Assembly: GCA_001599355.1 (NCBI GenBank)
Contig: BCGQ01000003.1
Location: 1,242,468 to 1,306,467 of the forward strand
Reading direction: 5' to 3'
Origin: Nakazawaea peltata
Taxonomy: Eukaryota > Ascomycota > Pichiomycetes > Alaninales > Pachysolenaceae
Length of the DNA: 64,000 nt
Shown: positions 48,119 through 57,713 of the stretch, in pieces
How the letters are laid out: the number at the start of each line of letters is the position of its first letter
Position numbering within the stretch: the first letter of the stretch is position 1
Position numbers and translations under genes: made by a program
The notes under the pieces: generated by a model
Seen by the model: only the letters and a program-made list of their open reading frames with translations
The model's database searches: none
What the model was told of the DNA's origin: nothing

Positions 48119-50062
48119 TTGGTGATTTCATTCAAAATAATGCCCAGTAACTTGCATATACAGCTTCTAGCTCGTTTCAAAGTACGTTCACATGTGTCAT
48201 TGCCCCCATTACGTAGACATTATTCTTCAGGAAGTGGCATCGTACGAGAGATCCTCCAACAGCAGAACTTGATCAGGAGAGATGACAATAAATTGGGTAC
48301 GAAAACTGAAGACAGAGGGCCCGTAAAGGTTTCCTCTGCCCCCTCAGATGATGTTTTGCTTCGACAACTGACCGAGGTCCAAATGTTGTACGATCAATTG
48401 AAACTGACAAGGTCCAAGTCTCATTTTGACCACCGACTCTCGGAAATCCTCAAAACTTATAACAACACTGGACAGATTGAGCCGTTTTATCAGCTTCTTA
48501 AGAAGCTTGAGTTCATGAGACTGGATATGGTGCCCAACATTGAGGTATATAACCAGATTTTGCGGTCACTTCTCCTACAATCGAAGACCAAGACTTCATT
48601 TTTCGATCCCGGTTCTAAGAATTCTTTGGCTCTGTTTCTGTTGAAGTTAGTCGAAGAATGTGATGGGTATAATGTGGCATTGAATGAACAGACATTTCAT
48701 TATCTCGATAAGATTGTGTCTCTGCTGGACTTAATTCAGTTGCAGTTACAATATCAGCAGCTCTTGAGCCGCCACGGCTATTTCAGTATTCAGTATTTGA
48801 TTGCGAGTGGACAGTACGAGAGATCTATGGACCTTTTCGACTCGGTATGGGCCCAACATCAAGGAAAAACACTTGAAGAACGTTCGAGATGTCTTCATGA
48901 CTTAAAAATCTTCCAATTGCTTATGTCAAGCTTGAGTAGAGGTGACTCTTCTAGGGTGATTTTACTTCTTGAGGCTCTAGCAGAGGCTGGGATTCCTGTT
49001 AATGGTAACTACTGGGCGAAGGTGGTAAGTCATGGTATTCTTTACGATGATATTAACTTGATTAAGTACTGTCTTGAGCACCATATTGGACCACTAGGGT
49101 ATCAAAACTTCACAGAGACCATGCTTTCTGATATTGCCAATGTTTTTGCTAGACTGGGAGATCATTTGCTGTTGACTAGTCTTGTACATCGAGTAGGATT
49201 AGTATATAATTTGAATGGTCGATCCGACGTGTTCTTAGGATTTATACAGAGTCATTGCCTGTCTGAAGGATATGAGCTGGGTCTCAAATTGATGAATCAG
49301 TACGCTGATATGGCTCTGAAAATCTCTCAAGATGAGTTTGCATTTTTGAGTGAGTATTTCCCTGTCCCGAAATCGGTTGATAAAACGGCTAAACTTGTGG
49401 AGAAGATTGTAGCCTTGGATTTAGATCTGAGGGTAGAGGATATTGCCTTCCATTGTCTTTTCCGTAAATTCCACGATAGTACGAACTTGTCTGGAGTGTG
49501 TCATTTAATGCGGGGATTGATTGATCTGCAGAAAGAGGACCAAATCTTCAAGAATGTTCAATGCATAGTACATTCGATTTCTAGGTCAAACAGTGCTAAA
49601 TTGTTTACCTACGAGTTCTATCGTATTTGTACGTTTCCGCAAGCCGGAGTCGTCTTCTCCCCTAAAGATTTCCATTATTTGATGAAAAATGCTTTGTTTA
49701 GTGAGGGAGAAGCAGATGGTTACAATCTTCTTAGATTCTTTATATTGGAACAGATCAAGATTTATGGTGCATTGACCCCATTACAATTGCAACTTATTGG
49801 GAGAGTAGCTGAATCAGACCCGGGTCTTGCTTCTTTCCTACTGAAGTATCTTGAAGATTCAGTACTGAAAAAAGATCTAAAACAGTCAGTTTTGAACTAC
49901 GAACAGTTAATAGGATTAGACTTGGAACGAGTTTCAACTCTGCCACAAGTATCAGGTGGTACTTTTAAGGTGAAGAATTATATCCCAAAGTACGATATGG
50001 TCAATTACGAGCTTGCTTTGGAACCATTGAAGGGTCGATATTTGTTAAATCGGGGCTCATAA
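48119..50062 (+). CDS. Probable mitochondrial PPR-like RNA-binding protein
   Basis: 647 aa; an inner Met at 48140 (MPSNLHIQLLARFKVRS) starts a basic amphipathic, presequence-like N-terminus that includes RRHYSS. The body is almost all helical with degenerate pairs of ~35 residues, such as NIEVYNQILRSLLLQ, YFSIQYLIASGQYERSMDLFDSV and HYLMKNALFSEGEADGYNLLRFF, resembling pentatricopeptide repeats. A role in maturation or translation of one mitochondrial mRNA is plausible, as for the fast-evolving yeast PPR factors, but I cannot assign an orthologue. The neighbour NDUFAF5 is also mitochondrial. Confidence 0.65.
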   Translation: MVISFKIMPSNLHIQLLARFKVRSHVSLPPLRRHYSSGSGIVREILQQQNLIRRDDNKLGTKTEDRGPVKVSSAPSDDVLLRQLTEVQMLYDQLKLTRSKSHFDHRLSEILKTYNNTGQIEPFYQLLKKLEFMRLDMVPNIEVYNQILRSLLLQSKTKTSFFDPGSKNSLALFLLKLVEECDGYNVALNEQTFHYLDKIVSLLDLIQLQLQYQQLLSRHGYFSIQYLIASGQYERSMDLFDSVWAQHQGKTLEERSRCLHDLKIFQLLMSSLSRGDSSRVILLLEALAEAGIPVNGNYWAKVVSHGILYDDINLIKYCLEHHIGPLGYQNFTETMLSDIANVFARLGDHLLLTSLVHRVGLVYNLNGRSDVFLGFIQSHCLSEGYELGLKLMNQYADMALKISQDEFAFLSEYFPVPKSVDKTAKLVEKIVALDLDLRVEDIAFHCLFRKFHDSTNLSGVCHLMRGLIDLQKEDQIFKNVQCIVHSISRSNSAKLFTYEFYRICTFPQAGVVFSPKDFHYLMKNALFSEGEADGYNLLRFFILEQIKIYGALTPLQLQLIGRVAESDPGLASFLLKYLEDSVLKKDLKQSVLNYEQLIGLDLERVSTLPQVSGGTFKVKNYIPKYDMVNYELALEPLKGRYLLNRGS

Positions 50063-50530
50063 CCTTTTGTAATTATTACCAAATCAAGTATTTTATATTA
50101 ATGCCTATTGAAGAAATCATATCAATAAAATACTTTATCAGGAAATTAACAATATTTCCTATCCCGTTAATCAAAAATTTAATTTCGCCTTCCATAGTAA
50201 GTAATAATCATCGTTTCCCAATCTGGAATCCCCCATATTTGTCTTCCAATTTCACGCATTCTCATTGGCCAATTTCCCCCTATTGAAAATTTTTTTTTCC
50301 TGCTTAACACGAGCAGCGGAATCTGAGTTTGTTTCTTTTTTAGTGTGAAAGCATTCGATTTTATTTAGACGGGTTTTGCAAGATTCAGACACCTTAGGGA
50401 TTTGGAATTATAGAGTTTTATAGAGCTTGGAAGAAGTATAGATTTCTTGTTAATTGAAACTTATACATAGCACAATCACATCTTCTGACCCCCCTTGAGT
50501 TATCACTACTATAATACTATACACATAATA
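50063..50530. other. Gap upstream of the CPVDH small protein
   Basis: 468 bp. GTTTCCCAATCTGGAATC (50213-50230) is a CCN6GG MADS-like site. A T-rich stretch follows (50285-50345). No RNA gene is recognised. Confidence 0.5.
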
Positions 50531-50716
50531 ATGTTCGCTAGAGCTTCGTCGAGAAATAAGGTGACCCAGTCGTTGTTTTCCACTACATTTGTAGTGGCAT
50601 TTGGGTTAGTACTGCTGAACCAAGTGATGCCATGTCCAGTTGATCATTCTATGAACAATGATTCTCCAGTGCCGCAGACACCAGAGAAGCAGCCTCAACA
50701 GCTGAGAGAAGAGTAG
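50531..50716 (+). CDS. Small single-pass membrane protein with CPVDH motif
   Basis: 61 aa from Met at 50531; an upstream in-frame Met at 50495 adds 12 residues that look like leader. The N-terminus is basic and Ser-rich (MFARASSRNKVTQSLF), then one hydrophobic segment (TTFVVAFGLV plus two CTG codons). Then comes NQVMPCPVDHSMNND and a Pro/Gln-rich hydrophilic tail. The layout suggests a mitochondrial inner-membrane microprotein. CPVDH is like the Cys-Pro heme regulatory motifs of Hap1 and heme lyases. I do not recognise the family. It is short, so the coding call rests on composition and motif only. Confidence 0.55.
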   Translation: MFARASSRNKVTQSLFSTTFVVAFGLVLLNQVMPCPVDHSMNNDSPVPQTPEKQPQQLREE

Positions 50717-50799
50717 AGAGTGACGATAAAGCGAGATGAAAGATATTTCAGAGATTGGTTCTGGCGTAGGGCTATGACCTTCACCACATACAGACTATC

Positions 50800-50957
50800 C
50801 TATGCTCTCACCTACTGGTCTACGCTCGCATCTACTGGTCTACACTCGCTACTTACTCACTGGCCTATAATATTGGCCTACACACACACCACATACATAT
50901 TCAGCATTGGAGATAAAGATGGCCTCGGAAGCTCAATCGGAAGCTCAATCGGAAGCA
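50800..50957. repeat. Short tandem repeats downstream of the small protein
   Basis: CTACTGGTCTACGCTCGC-like units (50812-50860) and CGGAAGCTCAAT units (50927-50957), both in a 646-bp non-coding stretch (50717-51362) that otherwise shows nothing. Confidence 0.6.
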
Positions 50958-51362
50958 CCCGATCCCATCTCTCTCCTCCTACTATTCACTTCTGTACATT
51001 ATTTATTCATCGATGGTGATAATTATGGTTTATTTAAGGGAACAGCATCATGTTCATATTTATATATCCTGCTGCACTAATAAACACGGCCCGAGGCCTC
51101 TTGTTTGATATTTGTATTATAAAGTCCAATTGAAAATTTTGCAATTGGCTGTAGAGATAGGGGGGAATTGTAGGTATGATATATTGAGGGGGGGAAGAAT
51201 CTTGGGATGAAAGTTGGTGGAGCACATTGGCGTACTCTCAAATACTCATAATGTCAAATTAGTCTTCCACAAGACCCGCTTGTTTGGAAATTGACACTCA
51301 TCCAACTCATCTAACCCCTCTATGCATTAGTCCCTAAGTTTGTTGAGCAATTTATCATTTTA

Positions 51363-51860
51363 TCATAAGATCACAGAAGTCATCGAATAAGAGGTGATGA
51401 TGTTGAAAAGGATCTGAATAATAGCCCAAACAAAGGGTATCCAAGTCGACATGGAGAATTTCCCACTTTTGTAGATCTCTGCAATTCTAAAAATGTAATT
51501 AGTTAGTAAAAATTGTATGCTTAGGATCCAAGATTTCATTACTTACATCACTCCACAAACACTGCCACTAATAAAGCCTTGTAATCCTCCAACTGCAAGA
51601 TAACCGAGGATATAAAGAAGTCCTATGGATACTCTTCGACGCGAATGATTCACACACAGGATCACTCCAGACAGAAAATAGAACCCACAAAACAAAATCA
51701 CCGTCCATAGCACGGTGAACGCCCAGATATCTTTAGTGTGGTATAAATAAGCAAATTGGTACAGATCAGTTTTGGGGCCGACCGGCCAAAAAAGTGATGG
51801 AAATGGGGGTCTTGAGTACCCTAAGGGCACGTTATCCGATGTTATGAATGAAGATACCAT
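51363..51860 (-). CDS. TMEM170-family membrane protein (two exons)
   Basis: Spliced gene: exon 1 51547-51860, exon 2 51363-51486, product 145 aa. Exon 1 alone would stop just after the splice donor. The protein has a short N-terminus (LFWPVGPKTDLYQFAYLYHTK) and three hydrophobic helices: IWAFTVLWTVILFCGFYFL, IGLLYILGYLAVGGLQGF with ISGSVCGVI, and, only after splicing, WIPFVWAIIQILFNIITSYS. The order resembles TMEM170A/B (W-x2-FLWAL, GPITAGILTSAAIAGVYRAA, then a third helix), which shape ER and nuclear-envelope membranes in animals. Spliced residues IIAEIYKSGKF align with AGVYRAAGKEM. Function in yeast is not known. Confidence 0.8.
51487..51546 (-). other. Intron of the TMEM170-family gene
   Basis: 60 bp on the minus strand: donor GTAAGT at 51546-51541, branch TACTAAC at 51508-51502, acceptor TAG ending at 51487. 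Splicing joins AT to A (Ile) and restores a third membrane helix. Confidence 0.88.
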
Positions 51861-52194
51861 GACTTGAGCAATAAACCGCCAGTTCCTTAGCCAGCGTTAT
51901 CTAACTTTGTTTTGACTTATTGATAAATTTATCTGAGCAATATATTAAACTTTATTAATACTTTAATTTTTTAGCGAGATTTCTAAGTACTTTGTCTATT
52001 TTTAATAAACTGCTCATATTTATTGCTTCTTGCTCTGCTCTCCTATTGTTGCTTACTGTGACCTCGAAGCAGGTCCATCTGACTGTGCGCTGCGTTTTTT
52101 TCCTTTCCTAATCTTATGCCAAGGAAGAGCTTCAGATCTGGGTAGTATTTCACTTTAGAGTTGAGGCAGAAGTGTAGATGGTTGGGAGGATCTG
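51861..52194. other. Divergent promoter TMEM170-like / SENP8-like
   Basis: 334 bp, AT-rich. AGCAATATATTAAACTTT (51936-51953) is a diverged copy of the AGCAAT element. No gene is seen. Confidence 0.5.
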
Positions 52195-53304
52195 ATGCTT
52201 AAGACGTGCTTCTCTACCCGGAAAGGGTTTCATTTGCATGAGGAATATGAAGAGTATGATTTGAATGGGAATGAGGGGGGAGAAGGTGTGGAGATGACAG
52301 TGGGGTTTGATCAAATGGAGTGGACTAATGATATCGGGAAGGTGTTGCCTAGGAGAGATGGAGGTGATAATGAACAACAGAATGAGGAAACTAATGGAGA
52401 TCAAGCTAGAACTGGAGATTCATCTTCTAATGGAACATCCAAGACCCGTTCCAAGCCATCCAAACTCGAACGGAAAGAGCTCCGGAAGCAGAAGAGAGAT
52501 CAAAGGAAACTACCTAAACAGTTGAGAATGCGTTTGAGGTCGGGAGATCTGCTGATTCTGCTGTCGAACTCTCTAGTCACTGCTAGTCTTAACACACTAA
52601 TCAAATCTTCTGTGGAACCATTACCTGACAACTGGAGTTGTCAACTTCATAACTCGTCTCTTTATAAAGAAGACTTGATGTCACTTAAAGATCAGGAATG
52701 GTTAAACGATAATGTGATTATGTACTGTTATAATATCCTTGAACAATATCAATTGATACCGTTCTACAAGAGGAACCACCTTAGTGAACACACGATCATC
52801 CTTGTGCCTCCGTCATTATGTTATCTTGTATTGATCTCTCAAGATCCGACAAGTTTGATCTCTATGTTCCCTGCTGAACATTTCCATAAATGTCGATTTT
52901 TGATCCTCCCGTTAAATGATGGAGGATCTCATTGGAGTCTCTCAGTGATTTCGATCTTGGATCGTACTTTTTATTGTTATGACTCTATTGTAAACCTTAA
53001 CGATGAAGAAAGCACCCAAGTATGTCGTAATTTCAACCAAATCATTGCTAAATTGATGGGCAAGGATCTCAAACTCGTAAAGCGGAACCTTCCTACTCCA
53101 CAACAGCCAAATGATTCAGATTGTGGCATATTTGTCATATGTCTCACATGTTTTATCGTGAGTGAGTTGATCGGAGCAAAGACTTCACGGAATTGCAAAT
53201 CGTGGAGAATCGATTTTGATTTACAAAAGAAGATCCGGTCGGTAGATCCAGTTGGGATCCGTAAGATGATTCTCCAGACCGTTGAACCATGGGCTAAGTT
53301 GTAA
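52195..53304 (+). CDS. Ulp1/SENP8-type ubiquitin-like protein protease
   Basis: C48 cysteine protease, 369 aa. The catalytic residues are His246 (GGSHWSLSV), Asp263 (CYDSI), Gln304 and Cys310 (PTPQQPNDSDCGIFV). The upstream block SLKDQEWLNDNVIMYCYNIL is the family WLND motif. The compact C-terminal domain (~130-369) with PQQPNDSDCG most resembles SENP8/NEDP1, which removes Nedd8 (Rub1), rather than Ulp1 or Ulp2, so deneddylase activity is likely. The first ~115 residues are acidic then Lys/Arg-rich and disordered. No localisation signal is certain. Confidence 0.85.
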   Translation: MLKTCFSTRKGFHLHEEYEEYDLNGNEGGEGVEMTVGFDQMEWTNDIGKVLPRRDGGDNEQQNEETNGDQARTGDSSSNGTSKTRSKPSKLERKELRKQKRDQRKLPKQLRMRLRSGDLLILLSNSLVTASLNTLIKSSVEPLPDNWSCQLHNSSLYKEDLMSLKDQEWLNDNVIMYCYNILEQYQLIPFYKRNHLSEHTIILVPPSLCYLVLISQDPTSLISMFPAEHFHKCRFLILPLNDGGSHWSLSVISILDRTFYCYDSIVNLNDEESTQVCRNFNQIIAKLMGKDLKLVKRNLPTPQQPNDSDCGIFVICLTCFIVSELIGAKTSRNCKSWRIDFDLQKKIRSVDPVGIRKMILQTVEPWAKL

Positions 53305-53424
53305 TAACTTGTCCAATCTCTATAATGCATAAATTGTATAATATTATAATGAACTACAGCATTTGATAATGAACACTGGATACCCAAACTATATCATTAA
53401 TACTATACAATCGTTATACAATAT

Positions 53425-55308
53425 CTATATCTCATTCCACATCTCAAGCAGGTCCTCAAGTAATCTCTCGATTAAGTTCTGACTACTATCGTTACTCTGG
53501 ATATCCTTCAACATGCGGAAACATTGCTGCATCAACAGCAACTTCTCGAACTTCTTCATCTCGCCGTCCAGGTGAAGATCACTGTCGTCTTCACGGATCC
53601 AATTTTCTTCTTCCGCAGTTTCGTAGATGGGGACAATGACTGCATCACGAAGCAGGATCAGAATAAGACGTTTTACGTAGAGATTAGAAATGTCCGATTC
53701 CGAGGTCAAATCTCTCCAGATTTGGAGATGGTTTTCGGGCTTTATCAAGGATCCAGCACCTTCTAATTCCAATTGAAGAGGTAAGAATATTCCCTCGAGG
53801 TAGTAGAGGATGTCGGTCTTGAAAAGTGTCCAAACCTTGATCACTTTGGATTCCGGGGACTTGTTTCGTATAGAGACTACATATTTCTCGTAGAGTCTGG
53901 AGAACCCACGATAGAGCAAGGACTGGATTTCAGCAAAGAGAGTCGTACGGCGTCCCAGATGCCCTAAAATGGAGCCAGAGCTTGCAGATGCAACACCAGA
54001 TCCGGATCCAGATCCCGTCCAGTTGATCCTCAAGTAAATATAAAGCTGAACAAGCTTGTTCATGTCCTCAATGGGCACTTTTAAGGGCACTCCTGCAAAC
54101 ATAGGCAAAATTAACTGCGATAAAAGGTTGTAGCATTCATTGGCCATGACATCTTTTTGGGGATACAGGTCCAAATCGGTGAAGCTTAGCTGCTCGATCT
54201 GCTGGAAGGTCCTCTGGAGGTCCGAAAAGGAACCTCCACCTACGGAAAATGAGTAAAGAGCATTTGCGGGTTCCGAGATGAACTTGGAATTCGACGATGA
54301 CGATGAAAGAGGGGTGTCCTTACTACGGGGACGAAGAATATTATGGTGATTCAAATGAAGATGGTGATGGTGATGAGAAGAGGACGAACCGGATCCACTG
54401 GAACTGGTATTAGCAGGTCCAGCACCTCCTAATTGAGGAGAGGTGAGGGCTCCCATTGTCTCGACCGATTTGATCAATGGAGATTGTCGCTCTAATCGTG
54501 AAGAATTTAAATTTGAAGTTTGAATGAAAAGATCCATGGGTCTCTTGAGGTTTCTTTTCTCCTTGATGGACCTACTGATGCTCATTTGACGCTGTAAAGA
54601 GTTAGAGCCGTCATCTAAGGATGAAGACTCGGCCCCACTCGACGAGTCCTGCTCGTTCGAGCTTTCTATAGGTGTCATTGTTGGAGTCTCAGAGCGTCGT
54701 TTCGATTTGGATGATCTGGACGATGAGAACAATCTTGAAAGTCGATTAGAAGACTTATTATGCAGCTGAGGTAATGACGTAGTGGATGTTGAAGATCCCT
54801 GGGTGTTTGATACCCCCGAGGGATGCATTTCTAGCAAGGGAGAGCCCAAATTCCCCGTGGTTTGGATACTGTTGAAGGAAACAGTCCTTGAAAGAGGGAG
54901 TAAAGTGGATGAAGATGAGTTGGCATGCTTGAAAAATGGTCCGGGCGACGTTTTGGCATGTTGAGGCTGTGTCTGTTGGTGTAAAGCAGGAGAAGTCTGC
55001 TGATGATTCGGACTAGTAAAGGTCTGTTGATGAGAAGGTCTCAATGGGCTGTCGAATATGGCTGAAGATGATTCATCTGAGGGTGAATTGACCAACGATT
55101 CGAATGATCCACGTTTGCGGTAGTAAGAGTCGCTGAATTTGGCTGCCGGAGGCTGAAATGAGCCCGGTGGGAGCAGCAGACTCGCGTCTTCATCGGCGCT
55201 ATTTGAACGGGCGTGAGAAAAGCGGACAGAATTAGCTGAAAGTGAACCCTTTCTGTCTCTAGTAGACTGGAATTGGGCAGTTGATGCACTTAGTGGCGTC
55301 TGAGGCAT
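53425..55308 (-). CDS. BIT61: TORC2 subunit of the BIT61/PRR5 (HbrB) family
   Basis: 627 aa. The first ~370 residues are disordered, Ser/Gln/Pro-rich with poly-Ser and a six-His run. The C-terminal ~260 residues are the HbrB domain: ECYNLLSQLILPMFAGVPLK, VPIEDMNKLVQLYIYLRI, FAEIQSLLYRGFSRLYEKYV, FKTDILYYLEGIFLPLQLEL, YVKRLILILLRDAVIVPIYE and LLLMQQCFRMLKDIQ. This domain defines Bit61/Bit2 and animal Protor (PRR5), peripheral subunits of TOR complex 2 at the plasma membrane. Yeast Bit61 and Bit2 arose by duplication, so this is their single pre-duplication counterpart. The N-terminus is probably a phosphorylated regulatory tail. Confidence 0.88.
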   Translation of the reverse strand: MPQTPLSASTAQFQSTRDRKGSLSANSVRFSHARSNSADEDASLLLPPGSFQPPAAKFSDSYYRKRGSFESLVNSPSDESSSAIFDSPLRPSHQQTFTSPNHQQTSPALHQQTQPQHAKTSPGPFFKHANSSSSTLLPLSRTVSFNSIQTTGNLGSPLLEMHPSGVSNTQGSSTSTTSLPQLHNKSSNRLSRLFSSSRSSKSKRRSETPTMTPIESSNEQDSSSGAESSSLDDGSNSLQRQMSISRSIKEKRNLKRPMDLFIQTSNLNSSRLERQSPLIKSVETMGALTSPQLGGAGPANTSSSGSGSSSSHHHHHLHLNHHNILRPRSKDTPLSSSSSNSKFISEPANALYSFSVGGGSFSDLQRTFQQIEQLSFTDLDLYPQKDVMANECYNLLSQLILPMFAGVPLKVPIEDMNKLVQLYIYLRINWTGSGSGSGVASASSGSILGHLGRRTTLFAEIQSLLYRGFSRLYEKYVVSIRNKSPESKVIKVWTLFKTDILYYLEGIFLPLQLELEGAGSLIKPENHLQIWRDLTSESDISNLYVKRLILILLRDAVIVPIYETAEEENWIREDDSDLHLDGEMKKFEKLLLMQQCFRMLKDIQSNDSSQNLIERLLEDLLEMWNEI

Positions 55309-55552
55309 CGTTTCAAGTCAATTCCACCTAATATATCCCCCCTGGATCTGCCCTTCAATATCAATTGTATAATTTAATTGAACTTTTTTTTTACGTTTAT
55401 AAGGGAGAAAGTTGAGGTGACAATAGTAGGGTCTAAAGCGGCCGGTTTCGGGTGATATTGGAGTCAATTAGAACGTTGAGACGTGTATTGATAAGAGCGG
55501 TGTGTTTTTGATTTGGAATTTGTGGTAATTGAGCGTGATATTGCACTGATCA

Positions 55553-57532
55553 ATGGACTCATCACTTTACGAGGACTATCTAGAAGGAAGAGAAGGATTA
55601 GGGGGCCGAAAGACGGTGGAGAGGGGGATTAGCGGGGATATTTTGGCAATGGATAATGTACTGGAGGGCACTGGAGTCGATTTGAGTCCTCAGATGGGAC
55701 TCTCCCCTCCAAAATTGACCCATAGAACATCGGTAGTCTCACTTGCTAATAATACGTTGGTTCTTCCGGAGTTGATGGAGGCGTCAAGGGCTCTGACCAC
55801 GTCTGTATCACTTGAAGATGGGGTCAGTACGTTCAATATGGATATAGGAGGTGGAAATGATGTAGTTTCGCTATTTGGCGGTCGTAGCAGTGCTCCCACG
55901 TTGAATATCCACGACGGAGATCACTCTGTAGATAGTTCTGAAGAAGATTCAGCTAGTATAATCGAGCGTAGGATAAGTGAATTGATTAATGATGACCGTA
56001 GTATCATGAGAGAGTCTATGATGCTCCACTCTACTAGCTCACGGGGTAGCACCTATGCATCTAGTTCTGTGGGAGGGTTGATGGGGGAGTCGGATTACTT
56101 TTTAGAGGGGTTACCTGCTGTTACGGAGCCTCAAAGTGCCGATAATGTGGATGATTTGGAGGAATTCTTGAAGTTTCCGAAACATTTCTTCATTCTCTCA
56201 TCGGCAGGAAAGCCTATTTACTCTATGCATGGCTCCGATGAGATCATATCGGGGTATATGGGGGTGATCCAGACGATTATCAGCTATTTTAAAGAGACAA
56301 ATGAGGATAATTTGAGGTCTTTTGAGACTTCTAATGGTACGAAGTTCTCATTTTACATTCAGTCACCTATAATATTGTTACTGATATCTACAAATAGTAT
56401 GGAAACTGACCTTCAGTTGCTCCAACAGCTTCAATTCTTATATAATTTCTTACTTATGACACTTTCCAAGCCACATATTGGCCGGGTGTTCGCTAAACGG
56501 GAGAATTACGACTTGAGAAAGTTACTCGGGAGGTCAGATATTGCCTGTTTGGACTCGATATGTGCAGAATTATGCAATAACGTGAACCCTGGTTTGGTAA
56601 TTGGAGGGTTAGAACTGATAAAATTAAAATTACCCGTGAGAAATGCCTTGGGAAGCATCTTACTCTCTCATAGGACACCCAATTTGCTTTATGGGCTTGT
56701 TGTGGCTCCTAAAGGACGTCTTCTCACGGTTCTCCGGCCTCGTAGACATACTTTACACATCTCAGATCTTCAATTATTGTTCGAAATGATCTTTAACACT
56801 AAGACATTCCGTTCTACTGCCGATAATGCATACAGTGAAGAAGAGTTTTGGGTTCCTACGTGTCTCCCGAGATTCAATGTAAATGGTTTCCTATATAGTT
56901 TTATCAAATTTGTGGATTTGAGTTTGCATCTCGCTCTAGAAGAGCTCGAAGGGCTTTCGGAGGAGCAAATCGACAACAATAAGCTCACACTTATCCTCAT
57001 TTCGGCAGACAAGTCGGCATTCTTCGAGATGCGAGAGCTGCTGAGTAAGATCATTGCCGATCTTTGCTCTCAAAAAGGCCATAGTAAGAGAGTATTTGAC
57101 GAATTAGTAAGGTGTCTTTATAGTCCTAGATCGCGGATCCGGATGAATGTGGATGTGCCCACTCCTTTGGTCCGTCATTTCCTGTATAAATCTCGTACAC
57201 ACATCCAGTATGTGTTCCCAGAGTGGGAGAGTAGTAGTGAGACGTCCTATGGCAAGTTGATGTACATTTACAAGAGGCTTCAGACGTTAGTTCTTCGTCA
57301 TTATGACGGGGGGAATCTGAGATCGAATTTCATCTCGTATTTGAAGTTCGATGTAGGTGAGGGCAAGCAGGTCTTGGGATTTGTATTGATTACAAAGACG
57401 TATGAGTTGTATATGGTGACCAATGATGGTATTATCAATAAGGAAATATTGATGGAGAGTTGTAAGAAGATTGTGAGGTGGTGCCTGAAGAATCAGGAGA
57501 GGTTATTTGTTTGTGGAGGAGCTGTATTTTAA
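55553..57532 (+). CDS. MON1: Vacuolar fusion protein Mon1
   Basis: Mon1, which with Ccz1 forms the guanine-nucleotide exchange factor for Ypt7/Rab7 on late endosomes and vacuoles. It is 659 aa. The N-terminal ~205 residues are disordered. The conserved part starts with KHFFILSSAGKPIYSMHGSD, the classic first longin strand, then FSFYIQSPIILLLIS and LQFLYNFLLMTLSK. The second and third longin domains follow (LLYGLVVAPKGRLLTVLRPR; FVLITKTYELYMVTND near the end). The closing KKIVRWCLKNQERLFV is typical. It is divergent from the HbrB gene across a 244-bp gap. Confidence 0.95.
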   Translation: MDSSLYEDYLEGREGLGGRKTVERGISGDILAMDNVLEGTGVDLSPQMGLSPPKLTHRTSVVSLANNTLVLPELMEASRALTTSVSLEDGVSTFNMDIGGGNDVVSLFGGRSSAPTLNIHDGDHSVDSSEEDSASIIERRISELINDDRSIMRESMMLHSTSSRGSTYASSSVGGLMGESDYFLEGLPAVTEPQSADNVDDLEEFLKFPKHFFILSSAGKPIYSMHGSDEIISGYMGVIQTIISYFKETNEDNLRSFETSNGTKFSFYIQSPIILLLISTNSMETDLQLLQQLQFLYNFLLMTLSKPHIGRVFAKRENYDLRKLLGRSDIACLDSICAELCNNVNPGLVIGGLELIKLKLPVRNALGSILLSHRTPNLLYGLVVAPKGRLLTVLRPRRHTLHISDLQLLFEMIFNTKTFRSTADNAYSEEEFWVPTCLPRFNVNGFLYSFIKFVDLSLHLALEELEGLSEEQIDNNKLTLILISADKSAFFEMRELLSKIIADLCSQKGHSKRVFDELVRCLYSPRSRIRMNVDVPTPLVRHFLYKSRTHIQYVFPEWESSSETSYGKLMYIYKRLQTLVLRHYDGGNLRSNFISYLKFDVGEGKQVLGFVLITKTYELYMVTNDGIINKEILMESCKKIVRWCLKNQERLFVCGGAVF

Positions 57533-57713
57533 TGAATGGAGGAGTATTGAAGATAGTGTAGATATGACGTTGTAGTGTAGTTGGTTTGTAGAACTGTATT
57601 TGTAAACTGTAGTATAGTGAAGATTGTAATGAGTTGTAATGTTGGATATTGGGGGTTAGATTTTGGGGGGTTAGCAGATCATTAGAAGAAGGATATAGCA
57701 TTATAGATCTAAA

